DNA from: a bacterium
Lineage (GTDB): Bacteria > Cyanobacteriota > Vampirovibrionia > Gastranaerophilales > Gastranaerophilaceae
DNA: 64,000 bases
Direction of reading: 5' to 3'
Assembly (NCBI GenBank): GCA_017941035.1
Contig: JAGAXG010000045.1
Coordinates: 1-64,000, forward strand
The stretch's first letter is position 1. Every line of letters begins with the position of its first letter. The notes below the pieces were generated by a model that was given only the letters and a program-made list of their open reading frames with translations, had not been told where the DNA came from and did not search any database. This document shows, one piece after another, positions 56,562 through 64,000 of this stretch. The translations under genes were made by a program, and so were the position numbers.

Positions 56562-57590
56562 TTAATAGCTTACATTGACACTTACAGGTTTTGTTAAAGT
56601 TAATTCCATTTCGGTAAACGATGGAATTTCTGCATCAATACCTTTTTCTGCAGCACCTGTTGCAAGTCCTGCACCTGCACCCACTCCTGCACCTATTGCG
56701 ACAGCAGATCCTATATCCTTTGAAAATGCACCATATAAAAGGCCTGCCAAAGCTCCGACAACAGCACCTGTTGCAGCTTTTTTTACAACAGATGAAACTT
56801 TACCGTCATTTGTAACAGTAAAATCAATTTCTTCTGTTGATATATTATATGTTTTATTTTCCGGAGTAACAATTTGATTAAAATCAATAACAACTCTACC
56901 GTTTCTGGAACCGTAACTCGCATGACGAGCCGTTTTTAATGTCCCATACACTATACTTCCTTGAGGGAATACTACATGGCCATTATATTGAATATCTGAA
57001 GTAATTACTCCGATAACTCTATCTCCAACTACTGTTGTCGCGGTATTTATAGAGTTTTGTAAATATATAGGCAACACAGTACCTTTTGCAATCTGGGCAA
57101 CATATCCTTTAAAGGATACTGAATTATCAACTTGAGATTTATTCGTTTGAGATGTTTGGTAATTTTGAGAATTATACTCATCAAAAACATAATTTGTCTG
57201 TTGTTGAGAAAAAGCTTTTTGAGCTAAATTATCATAAATGCTTATAATATTAGTATTATAAGATCTTTCATAAGTTATCCCTTTATTATTTACTGCTTTT
57301 AATATTGCTTTATTCAATTTTTTATTATTATTGGATTGATAATAATAAAACATATTTTGACCACTTTGCTGAAGAATTATTACTGCATAATCAGAATTAT
57401 TTTTTTGCGAGATCCCATAAATAGGACTTTGATTTTTTATAGTGTAACCATAACTTGACATATTTGAATTAACAAGTGGTTGAATTATACCAGTTTGGGT
57501 ATTTTTTAAATAATACAATTCGCTGAATGCAAAACAAGAATTTACACTCACAAACAAAAAAGAAAATAAAATAGCAAATAGTTTTTTCAT
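56562..57590 (-). CDS. Secreted glycine-zipper protein sharing a module with the SLH protein
   Basis: 342 aa from the ATG at 57590 (AAGGT about 8 bases upstream), giving signal peptide MKKLFAILFSFLFVSVNSCFA. Residues 20-170 are Tyr/Asn/Gln-rich with no known domain. Then comes a beta module VVFPQGSIVYGTLKTARH ... IVTPENKTYNI, followed by a long Gly/Ala zipper (GAVVGALAGLLYGA, GAGVGAGAGLATGAA). The same module-zipper order is found in the SLH protein at 11117-12391. First gene of the five-gene envelope operon, probably periplasmic or outer-membrane associated. Confidence 0.75.
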   Translation of the reverse strand: MKKLFAILFSFLFVSVNSCFAFSELYYLKNTQTGIIQPLVNSNMSSYGYTIKNQSPIYGISQKNNSDYAVIILQQSGQNMFYYYQSNNNKKLNKAILKAVNNKGITYERSYNTNIISIYDNLAQKAFSQQQTNYVFDEYNSQNYQTSQTNKSQVDNSVSFKGYVAQIAKGTVLPIYLQNSINTATTVVGDRVIGVITSDIQYNGHVVFPQGSIVYGTLKTARHASYGSRNGRVVIDFNQIVTPENKTYNISTEEIDFTVTNDGKVSSVVKKAATGAVVGALAGLLYGAFSKDIGSAVAIGAGVGAGAGLATGAAEKGIDAEIPSFTEMELTLTKPVSVNVSY

Positions 57591-57724
57591 ACGCATTACC
57601 TTTTTTTTAATATTATACATTTAAAAATCAATTTAGAAAGATAAATTTAACATTATTTAATGTAACTATTTTTTGCATTATTATTAACTTTGATGTAGCA
57701 TAAACATATATAAGAGGTTTAATA

Positions 57725-58810
57725 ATGAAAAAAATAATATTAACGGGAGATAGACCAACAGGGTGTTTACATGTAGGGCACTATGTCGGATCTTTAAAGC
57801 GCAGAGTAGAACTTCAAAATTCTGGAGAATATGATGAAATTTATATTATGATTGCTGATGCTCAAGCACTTACAGATAATATGGATAATCCTGAAAAAAT
57901 TCGTCAAAATATCGTAGAAGTAGCTCTTGATTATCTGGCTTGCGGACTTGACCCTGAAAAATCAGTATTATTTATTCAATCACAAATCCCTGAGCTTTGT
58001 GAAATGAGTTTCTATTATATGAATTTAGTTACAGTAGCAAGATTAAAACGCAATCCGACAGTAAAAACCGAAATTCAAATGAGAAATTTCGAAGAACGAA
58101 TTCCTGTTGGATTTTTTACTTATCCCATTAGCCAAGCAGCAGATATAACGGCTTTTCAAGCGACAACAGTACCTGTAGGTGAAGATCAAGCACCTATGAT
58201 TGAACAAACAAGAGAAATTGTTCACAGATTTAACCACGTATACGGAGAAACCCTTGTAGAACCAAACATTCTACTTCCGGATAATCAAGCCTGCTTGAGA
58301 TTACCAGGGACTGACGGAAAAGCAAAAATGAGTAAATCTTTAGGTAATTGCATTTATTTATCTGATACGGAAGAAAATATTAAGAAAAAAGTTATGACAA
58401 TGTTTACAGATCCTACTCACTTAAGAGTAGAAGATCCGGGACATGTGGAAGGAAATCCGGTATTTACATACTTAGATGCTTTTTCAACTGCCCAACATTT
58501 TGAAAAATATCTGCCGGAATATAAAAATCTTGAAGAATTAAAAGCTCATTATATGCGCGGAGGCTTGGGAGATGTCAAAGTTAAAAAATTCTTAAATAAC
58601 GTTTTACAAGATGTTTTAAGACCTATAAGGGAACGCCGAAAAGAATTTGAAAAAGATATTCCTGCGGTATATAAAATATTAGAAAAGGGTTCCATTGTTG
58701 CCAGAGAAAAAGCTTCTAAAACCCTTATCCAAATGAAACAAGCAATGAAAATAAACTATTTTGAAGATAAAGAATTAATAGAAAACCAAATTAAAAAATT
58801 TAATATTTAG
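57725..58810 (+). CDS. trpS: Tryptophanyl-tRNA synthetase
   Basis: 361 aa class I synthetase. The HIGH motif is seen as HVGH in [14 protein letters not shown] and KMSKS as [30 protein letters not shown] is typical of TrpS. Charges tRNA-Trp. GAGG precedes the ATG. It is a lone plus-strand gene, divergent from the envelope operon. Confidence 0.96.
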   Translation: MKKIILTGDRPTGCLHVGHYVGSLKRRVELQNSGEYDEIYIMIADAQALTDNMDNPEKIRQNIVEVALDYLACGLDPEKSVLFIQSQIPELCEMSFYYMNLVTVARLKRNPTVKTEIQMRNFEERIPVGFFTYPISQAADITAFQATTVPVGEDQAPMIEQTREIVHRFNHVYGETLVEPNILLPDNQACLRLPGTDGKAKMSKSLGNCIYLSDTEENIKKKVMTMFTDPTHLRVEDPGHVEGNPVFTYLDAFSTAQHFEKYLPEYKNLEELKAHYMRGGLGDVKVKKFLNNVLQDVLRPIRERRKEFEKDIPAVYKILEKGSIVAREKASKTLIQMKQAMKINYFEDKELIENQIKKFNI

Positions 58811-58902
58811 GAACCAAATTATATTCAGTAATTAAAATACTGTAAACATGTTTTTTAAATGGGAAACAGAGTATCTTTATAAAAAGACCGAGATAAAAAA
58901 TT

Positions 58903-59436
58903 TTATCTTGATGGTTTATAAACTTTATTACCATTTTCAACATATAAAGCGAGTTGTTTTTCACCCTCTATAGGTTCTATGTTTCCGTATACTGTAATTC
59001 CTCGTTTTTTAAATTCTTCCAGCCAATTAGGTTTAAATCCTTCATCAAATCCTGTTATTTTTTCGACAGTGGAACTTGGTACGCCATAATAAACAGAACG
59101 AATACCTGACCACATTATTGCACCCAGGCACATTATACATGGTTCTGCAGTTACATATATACTCAAATTATAAGGTGCAAGATCATTAGTCCCTAATTTT
59201 TCTTCAGCCAATTTTATCGTATTCATTTCCGCATGATTATTAGAACAATTTTCGCGCAATACAGAATTAGGAGCTTTTGCAATCAAATTAAAATGCTCAT
59301 CGTAAATTGCAGCTAAAAAAGGGCCATGCCCCTTTGATATATAATATTGCATTTGGCTCTGCAAATCAAGAATAATTTTACGAGCATTCTCTAGTTTTAT
59401 ACTATTAATTTTTTCATTAGATATTACTTGATACAT
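58903..59436 (-). CDS. Nucleoside/guanine deaminase family protein
   Basis: 177 aa zinc deaminase (CDA fold). The zinc site is NHAEMN (His68, Glu70) and EPCIMC (Cys100, Cys103). The C-terminal ITGFDEGFKPNWLEE resembles the segment found in GuaD-type guanine deaminases, which convert guanine to xanthine; a tRNA-adenosine or cytosine deaminase is less likely. It would fit purine salvage. Single minus-strand gene. An AT-rich hairpin overlapping its stop codon may end transcription. Confidence 0.85.
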   Translation of the reverse strand: MYQVISNEKINSIKLENARKIILDLQSQMQYYISKGHGPFLAAIYDEHFNLIAKAPNSVLRENCSNNHAEMNTIKLAEEKLGTNDLAPYNLSIYVTAEPCIMCLGAIMWSGIRSVYYGVPSSTVEKITGFDEGFKPNWLEEFKKRGITVYGNIEPIEGEKQLALYVENGNKVYKPSR

Positions 59437-59524
59437 AACATTTACACTATATCACATAATAATAAAACATCTAAAATATTAATTTGCTATAAATAAAAAA
59501 TATACTTTTTTGCAATCGAGTTTT

Positions 59525-60715
59525 TTATATCACTCTAAACTTAATTTTTAATCCTAACAAACGAACAACTTTGTGTTTAAAATTCCAGCCATACTCATTT
59601 TCTACCGAAAATATTTTCTTTATAAAAGATATTTTTTTATTTTTTGCATAATCATTATTTAAAATTATATGCTCAGGCTTAGCAGAATAATTAAGTACAG
59701 AAAGAACTAAGAAATAGTACTGATCTATAATTATTGAATGTTTTTTTAAATCAATTTCAGTATTTGGGACAGACATAATATAATCAATTATCGGATCAAT
59801 TTGAGAAGATATACAATATTCATTTTTTGCAATTATTTTTATTTTTTCGGAATTTTTGATTGAACTGCTATAGTCTGCAATTATTTCAGATACAATTTCT
59901 TCAGGAGTTTTTTTATTTCGAAAGCTACGGCCTGAAAAATTATAATATTCTTCAACTTTCAAATTATTTTCGGTAATATAACCTGACCCGCCGAAATAAT
60001 CATAATTATAGCAAGGGATACCTAAAGCTAAAGAATATTGAACTGTTTTACCTATTGTAATAATAACATCATATTGTAATAAAATTCGTGGACAAATCGG
60101 AATATAATTATATCCTTTCCCAATTACATCGCATTCTATGCCTTTTTCTCTAAATATATTAATACTATCTAATAATTCTTTAGGAACATGATTTGAAACA
60201 ATTACAACTTTTTTAATATTTTTTCTACAAGTTTTTTTTACGTTGAAATAACTCAAAGGTACGATATTTTTTAAAATTTTGAACTTTTTATCAGGAATGT
60301 TATAATAATTTACCATTTTATCTTTAGTTTCTTCAGAAACCGCCAATAAAATAGGATAAGATTCATAAAAAAACGGAGGGGATTCTATTTCTAAAAAAGG
60401 GCTTAGTGAATTAAAAATTACTTTTTTATATTTTATATTATTTTTTAGAAGAAATGGGAATAAAGGGAAATGAATATTCCAAATCACATCATATTCCAAA
60501 TTGTAATCACAGCAATCTGCAGTAGATATTTTTATACCATTTGAATAAAAATAATTTTTTATATCCTCAGATATAATTACACAAACACAATAAACATCCC
60601 AGCCTTTCGTAATAAGGTATTGGGCAATTTCTTTTATATGAATTACTGCACCATGTAATCCATCCGCATACCAAACAGTAAATAATATTTTTTTATTTGA
60701 TTCAATATTCTTCAT
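59525..60715 (-). CDS. Putative glycosyltransferase (GT-B type)
   Basis: 396 aa, very AT-rich. The N-terminus KKILFTVWYADGLHGAVIHI and the two Rossmann-like halves (second from VVIVSNHVPKELL, with GIPCYNYDYFGGSGY) suggest a GT-B glycosyltransferase of surface polysaccharide assembly. The C-terminus NFKHKVVRLLGLKIKFR is a basic amphipathic tail often seen at the end of such enzymes, likely for membrane contact. Donor and acceptor are unknown. AAGG precedes the ATG. No polysaccharide cluster adjoins it. Confidence 0.7.
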   Translation of the reverse strand: MKNIESNKKILFTVWYADGLHGAVIHIKEIAQYLITKGWDVYCVCVIISEDIKNYFYSNGIKISTADCCDYNLEYDVIWNIHFPLFPFLLKNNIKYKKVIFNSLSPFLEIESPPFFYESYPILLAVSEETKDKMVNYYNIPDKKFKILKNIVPLSYFNVKKTCRKNIKKVVIVSNHVPKELLDSINIFREKGIECDVIGKGYNYIPICPRILLQYDVIITIGKTVQYSLALGIPCYNYDYFGGSGYITENNLKVEEYYNFSGRSFRNKKTPEEIVSEIIADYSSSIKNSEKIKIIAKNEYCISSQIDPIIDYIMSVPNTEIDLKKHSIIIDQYYFLVLSVLNYSAKPEHIILNNDYAKNKKISFIKKIFSVENEYGWNFKHKVVRLLGLKIKFRVI

Positions 60716-60866
60716 AATGAACCTTAAAACAATACCGCCAAATTTTTATTTAATACATTGAATATATTCAATTCCATTAATATCTATTAAATAACCGTAC
60801 ACGATACATTACTTTAAACAATTAGCCAATAGGACACAATTTTGACTTCAATATAAAAATCAAATA

Positions 60867-60941
60867 AAACAGGGTATGATTTAACCTACCCTGCTTTATT
60901 TATGTAATAAATAAAGAGGATTGAAAAATTCAATCCTCTTT
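60867..60941 (-). terminator. Two consecutive hairpins downstream of tRNA-Arg
   Basis: AAAGAGGATTGAA/TTCAATCCTCTTT (60913-60941, 3-base loop) lies right after the tRNA-Arg gene. A second stem CAGGGTA/TACCCTG follows at 60870-60893. Both could terminate the minus-strand tRNA transcript. Confidence 0.6.
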
Positions 60942-60945
60942 AATC

Positions 60946-61019
60946 TACGCCTGGAGCGATTCGAACGCTCGACCCTCTGCTTAGAAGGCAGATGCTCTAT
61001 CCAGCTGAGCTACAGACGC
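60946..61019 (-). tRNA. tRNA-Arg(UCU)
   Basis: Minus-strand tRNA of 74 bases: acceptor GCGTCTG/CAGGCGT with a terminal G-U pair, D arm GCTC/GAGC, anticodon stem TCTGC/GCAGA with loop CTTCTAA (anticodon TCT), T arm GAGCG-TTCGAAT-CGCTC. CCA is not encoded. It decodes AGA, a common Arg codon in this AT-rich genome. Confidence 0.95.
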
Positions 61020-61150
61020 CTACGAATATTATATTAACACGAAAAATTTTTCACGCAACCCCATATTTTATAAAATCACATTGTTGTTAGTTTATTGTTT
61101 TTATTTATTGTATAATTTATTTAGTACAGAACATTAAGGATAATAAAATT

Positions 61151-63760
61151 ATGCTAACCGGAAACGAAATCAGAAAATTGTATTTAAATTATTTTAAAGA
61201 TAAACATCAACACACAGTGGTAGAAAGCTCAAGTCTTGTACCTGATAATCCTACTGTTTTATTAACAACAGCAGGAATGCTACAATTTTTACCTATATTT
61301 TTAGGGATACAAGATTGCCCATACAATCCGGCAAGAGCAACTTCATGCCAAAAATGCGCTCGCGCAGGCGGTAAAGATTCAGATATCGAAAACGTAGGAA
61401 GAACTCCACGCCACCATACTTTTTTTGAAATGTTAGGAAACTTCTCTTTTGGAGATTATTATAAAAAAGAAATTATTCCTTGGGCATGGTATTTTGTGAC
61501 AGAAGTTTTAAAATTGGATAAAAACAGGCTTTGGATTACTATTTTTGAAACAGATGACGAAGCTTACGAAATTTGGCGCGAAGCTGGAGTTCCTGCTGAA
61601 CGCATTAAACGGAAAGGAAAAAAGGATAATTTTTGGGGACCTCCCGGAGCTTCAGGTTCATGCGGACCTTGTTCTGAAATTCACTATGACTTAGGAGAAG
61701 AATACTCTTGCGGACACCCAAATTGCGGTATTGATACCTGTGAATGCGACAGATGGGTTGAAATTTGGAATTTGGTTTTCACAGAATTATACCAAGATGA
61801 AGAAGGGAAGCAATCACCTTTAGGTAAGAAAAACGTTGATACAGGAATGGGTTTAGAACGTATTACTATGGTTTGTCAAGGTGTTGCTTCAACTTTCGAA
61901 ACAGATCTTTTAAAACCGATTATGGATAAAGTCTCTGAAATGAGCGGTATACCTTATAAAAAAAGTGAAAAAACAGATGTCTCACTTCGTATAATCACTG
62001 ACCACGCAAGATGTGTAACTTTCTTGATTTCTGATGGCGTAATCCCTGGAAATGAAGGAAGAAACTACGTTTTGAGAATGATTTTACGTCGTGCATTACG
62101 CCACGGAAAAATCTTGGGAATGGAATTGCCATTCTTATATAAATTAGTTGACGTTATTGTTGCTAATTACGGAGAAGCTTATCCTGAACTTGTTAAAAAT
62201 AAACAAAAAATTATTGATACAATTAAAGCCGAAGAAGAAAGATTTAACAAAACTCTTGATAGAGGGTACAAACTTCTTGAAGAATTTATTGAATCAAAAA
62301 AAGATATCGATGGAGAAAGCGCGTTCAAACTTTATGATACATTTGGTTTCCCTCTTGAATTGACAAAAGAAATTGCTGAAGAAAACGGTTTAAAAGTCGA
62401 CGAAGAAGGATACAAAATTGCAATGCAAGAACAAAAAGATCGTGCAAAAGCTGCAACAGCCAAAATTTCAGTTACAGGAGATATGAAGTATGCAAAAGTT
62501 GAAAAAGAAGTCGGTTCAACAGAATTCATAGGCTATAGTGAAAATGAGTGCTACGATTCTAAAATTTTGGCTCAAATTGAAGGCGATGGGTATATTGATA
62601 TTGTCCTTAACAAAACACCTTTTTATGCTGAATGCGGCGGTCAAATTGGCGACTCAGGAATTTTGGAAAATAATAATTTTAAAGCCGAAGTTTTAACAAC
62701 TTTCAAAGTTAATGAACTTTATGTTCATCGCTGTCAAATTTTGAACGGAGAAGTTGAAATTGGAGCTGTAGTAAAAGCAAAAATTGATATTGATAAACGC
62801 GAAGAAATAAGAGTTCACCATACTTCAGCTCACTTACTTCAAGCTGCACTGATTAAAATTATTGGTGATGAAGTTAAACAAGCTGGTTCTTATGTCGATA
62901 ATGAAAGAATGAGATTTGACTTCACTTTCTCACGTTCGATGACTGCTGAAGAAATTAAAAAGACCGAAGATTTGATGAACAATTGGATTGGAGAAGGTTA
63001 TTCAATTAAAACTCAAGTTATGGGAATAAAAGAAGCTGAATTGACAGGTGCTACTGCTCTGTTTGGAGAAAAATACGGAGACACTGTTCGTGTTGTTTCA
63101 ATCGAAAAAGACGGACAGTCTATTTCAAAAGAATTCTGCGCAGGAACACACGCAAGAGAATTGAAAGATTTGAGACTTGTTAAAATAGTTTCTGAAGGTG
63201 CGATTGCAGCAGGTACAAGAAGAATTGAAGTTGTTGTTTCAAAATCTGCAATTAAATATATAAACGCAAAAGTTGAAGTAACTGACAAGCTTTCTAATAA
63301 ATTTAAAGCCCATTATGATGAAATAGAAGACAGAATTGAAAAAATTCAAGAAGATAATAAATCTTTGCAAAAAGAAGTTGAAAAATTACAAGAAGAAAAT
63401 GCCAGAGCAAAATTCTCAGCCTTTGTTGATAGAGCACAGGATATAAACGGAGGTAAATTATTTATTTCAAAAGTTACCAACCTCACTCCTGTGGCTATGA
63501 AGATAGGTATAGAACTTCTTTCTCACAAGCTTGGCAAAGAAAACATTGTCGTTTTGGCAGGAGAAAGAACTGTTGCGGCAAAAGTTTCAGAGTCTTTTGT
63601 TCAAAAAGGAATAAATGCAGGTAAAATTGTTGGAGAAATTGCACGCGCGACAGGTGCTAACGGAGGAGGAAAACCTAATTTCGCTCAAGGCGGAGTGAAA
63701 GATACCACAAAACTCGATGAAATTTTAACCAAAATTGAAACTGACATTAAAGCAATTTAA
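61151..63760 (+). CDS. alaS: Alanyl-tRNA synthetase
   Basis: 869 aa, full length. The class II core starts LTGNEIRKLYLNYFKDKHQH with TSCQKCARAGGK and RHHTFFEMLGNFSFGDYY. The editing domain has the zinc ligands VHHTSAHLLQA and FCAGTHARE. A coiled coil (about 720-760) leads to the C-terminal DHHA1 domain (RATGANGGGKPNFAQGG). AAGGA precedes the ATG by about 10 bases, and a perfect TATAAT (61111-61116) upstream is a likely -10 element. The 3' end overlaps the next, convergent, ORF by 14 bases. Confidence 0.97.
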   Translation: MLTGNEIRKLYLNYFKDKHQHTVVESSSLVPDNPTVLLTTAGMLQFLPIFLGIQDCPYNPARATSCQKCARAGGKDSDIENVGRTPRHHTFFEMLGNFSFGDYYKKEIIPWAWYFVTEVLKLDKNRLWITIFETDDEAYEIWREAGVPAERIKRKGKKDNFWGPPGASGSCGPCSEIHYDLGEEYSCGHPNCGIDTCECDRWVEIWNLVFTELYQDEEGKQSPLGKKNVDTGMGLERITMVCQGVASTFETDLLKPIMDKVSEMSGIPYKKSEKTDVSLRIITDHARCVTFLISDGVIPGNEGRNYVLRMILRRALRHGKILGMELPFLYKLVDVIVANYGEAYPELVKNKQKIIDTIKAEEERFNKTLDRGYKLLEEFIESKKDIDGESAFKLYDTFGFPLELTKEIAEENGLKVDEEGYKIAMQEQKDRAKAATAKISVTGDMKYAKVEKEVGSTEFIGYSENECYDSKILAQIEGDGYIDIVLNKTPFYAECGGQIGDSGILENNNFKAEVLTTFKVNELYVHRCQILNGEVEIGAVVKAKIDIDKREEIRVHHTSAHLLQAALIKIIGDEVKQAGSYVDNERMRFDFTFSRSMTAEEIKKTEDLMNNWIGEGYSIKTQVMGIKEAELTGATALFGEKYGDTVRVVSIEKDGQSISKEFCAGTHARELKDLRLVKIVSEGAIAAGTRRIEVVVSKSAIKYINAKVEVTDKLSNKFKAHYDEIEDRIEKIQEDNKSLQKEVEKLQEENARAKFSAFVDRAQDINGGKLFISKVTNLTPVAMKIGIELLSHKLGKENIVVLAGERTVAAKVSESFVQKGINAGKIVGEIARATGANGGGKPNFAQGGVKDTTKLDEILTKIETDIKAI

Positions 63761-63980
63761 CATAAGCTTTTTTATAAATTTTATCATCAAAAATATCATA
63801 ATCTCTCAAAAGTTCACTACTCTTCTGAGAGATTATTTTTGCAAGGGGTAAAAGTAAATAATAATCAGAATCCTCAGAAATGACATTATTTTCAAACAGT
63901 TTATAAAAACAATTCGTAAGACATCTTATTTCATCAATATTTTCTTGAATTTTTCCTGAAAACTCTTTTATCTCTTTCAT
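63747..63980 (-). CDS. Small helical hypothetical protein (77 aa)
   Basis: 77 aa, charged and helical, with one Cys pair (CLTNC). No signal peptide or known domain. AAAGGA stands 6 bases before the ATG, supporting expression. It overlaps the end of alaS convergently. Confidence 0.6.
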   Translation of the reverse strand: MKEIKEFSGKIQENIDEIRCLTNCFYKLFENNVISEDSDYYLLLPLAKIISQKSSELLRDYDIFDDKIYKKAYVKLL

Positions 63981-64000
63981 ATTATTCCTTTCTATATCTA

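Overview
The window is AT-rich chromosomal DNA that uses the standard code, with short intergenic gaps and strong hairpin-plus-T-run terminators. Gene content points to a fermentative diderm of the Melainabacteria/Gastranaerophilales type (non-photosynthetic gut relatives of cyanobacteria). The signs are an SLH-domain envelope protein, type IV-like prepilins with an A^FTLVETLIALVIIG signal, a prepilin peptidase, TonB-like proteins, lactate dehydrogenase, alpha-glucan phosphorylase, and several lineage-type hypothetical proteins with N-terminal 'NQPKFGA' or 'MGMAASQ' signatures. The lineage is an inference from family resemblance, not a database result. I see no prophage, insertion sequence or CRISPR array.

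Layout. 1-383: probable rRNA-operon leader reading out of the window on the minus strand. 0.5-5 kb: alpha-glucan phosphorylase, a stop-interrupted hypothetical gene, a PLP lyase and a secreted vWA protein. 5-11 kb: minus-strand SWIM/SNF2 helicase, acyl-ACP thioesterase and Na/Pi cotransporter. 11-12.4 kb: SLH protein with a near-consensus promoter. 12.4-25.8 kb: mostly housekeeping genes (smpB, recR, ybaB, pyrG, gatC, ruvA, dnaA) with a metalloprotease, an MFS sugar transporter, a sigma factor and a prepilin peptidase. 26-28.3 kb: membrane glycosyltransferase, apt and a small secreted protein. 28.3-35 kb: seven-gene minus-strand run from a DAACS symporter through queF, yraN, speB and ligA to a SIMPL protein. 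35-40.2 kb: prepilin-like protein, TPR protein, tandem secreted paralogs and a lipoate/octanoate transferase.

40.28-40.83 kb holds three near-identical 113-115 bp GC-rich repeats, each able to fold into a three-hairpin RNA. They run directly into the 5' end of a CAU tRNA, which is followed by tRNA-Leu(CAG). 41-46.3 kb: ldh, an Lrp regulator with an aminotransferase, a short CDF transporter, a small Cys-rich secreted protein and a uridine-kinase-like protein. 46.4-50.3 kb: a lineage-type cluster with two paralogous glycine-zipper proteins. 50.4-57.6 kb: a GGDEF-like protein with an altered signature, a second secreted vWA protein, and a five-gene operon (glycine-zipper secreted protein, vWA-like protein, polytopic membrane protein, two TonB-C-like proteins). 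57.7-64 kb: trpS, nucleoside deaminase, glycosyltransferase, tRNA-Arg(UCU), alaS and a small ORF.

Best candidates for something undescribed are the tandem structured repeats at the tRNA, the vWA/TonB-like envelope operon at 51.4-57.6 kb, and the glycine-zipper cluster at 46.7-50.3 kb. Other oddities are a glucan phosphorylase lacking the PLP lysine, a prepilin with a long repeat-derived N-terminal leader, and a GGDEF protein reading GDEEY. Several genes are given with starts moved downstream to the ATG that has a good Shine-Dalgarno sequence or signal peptide.
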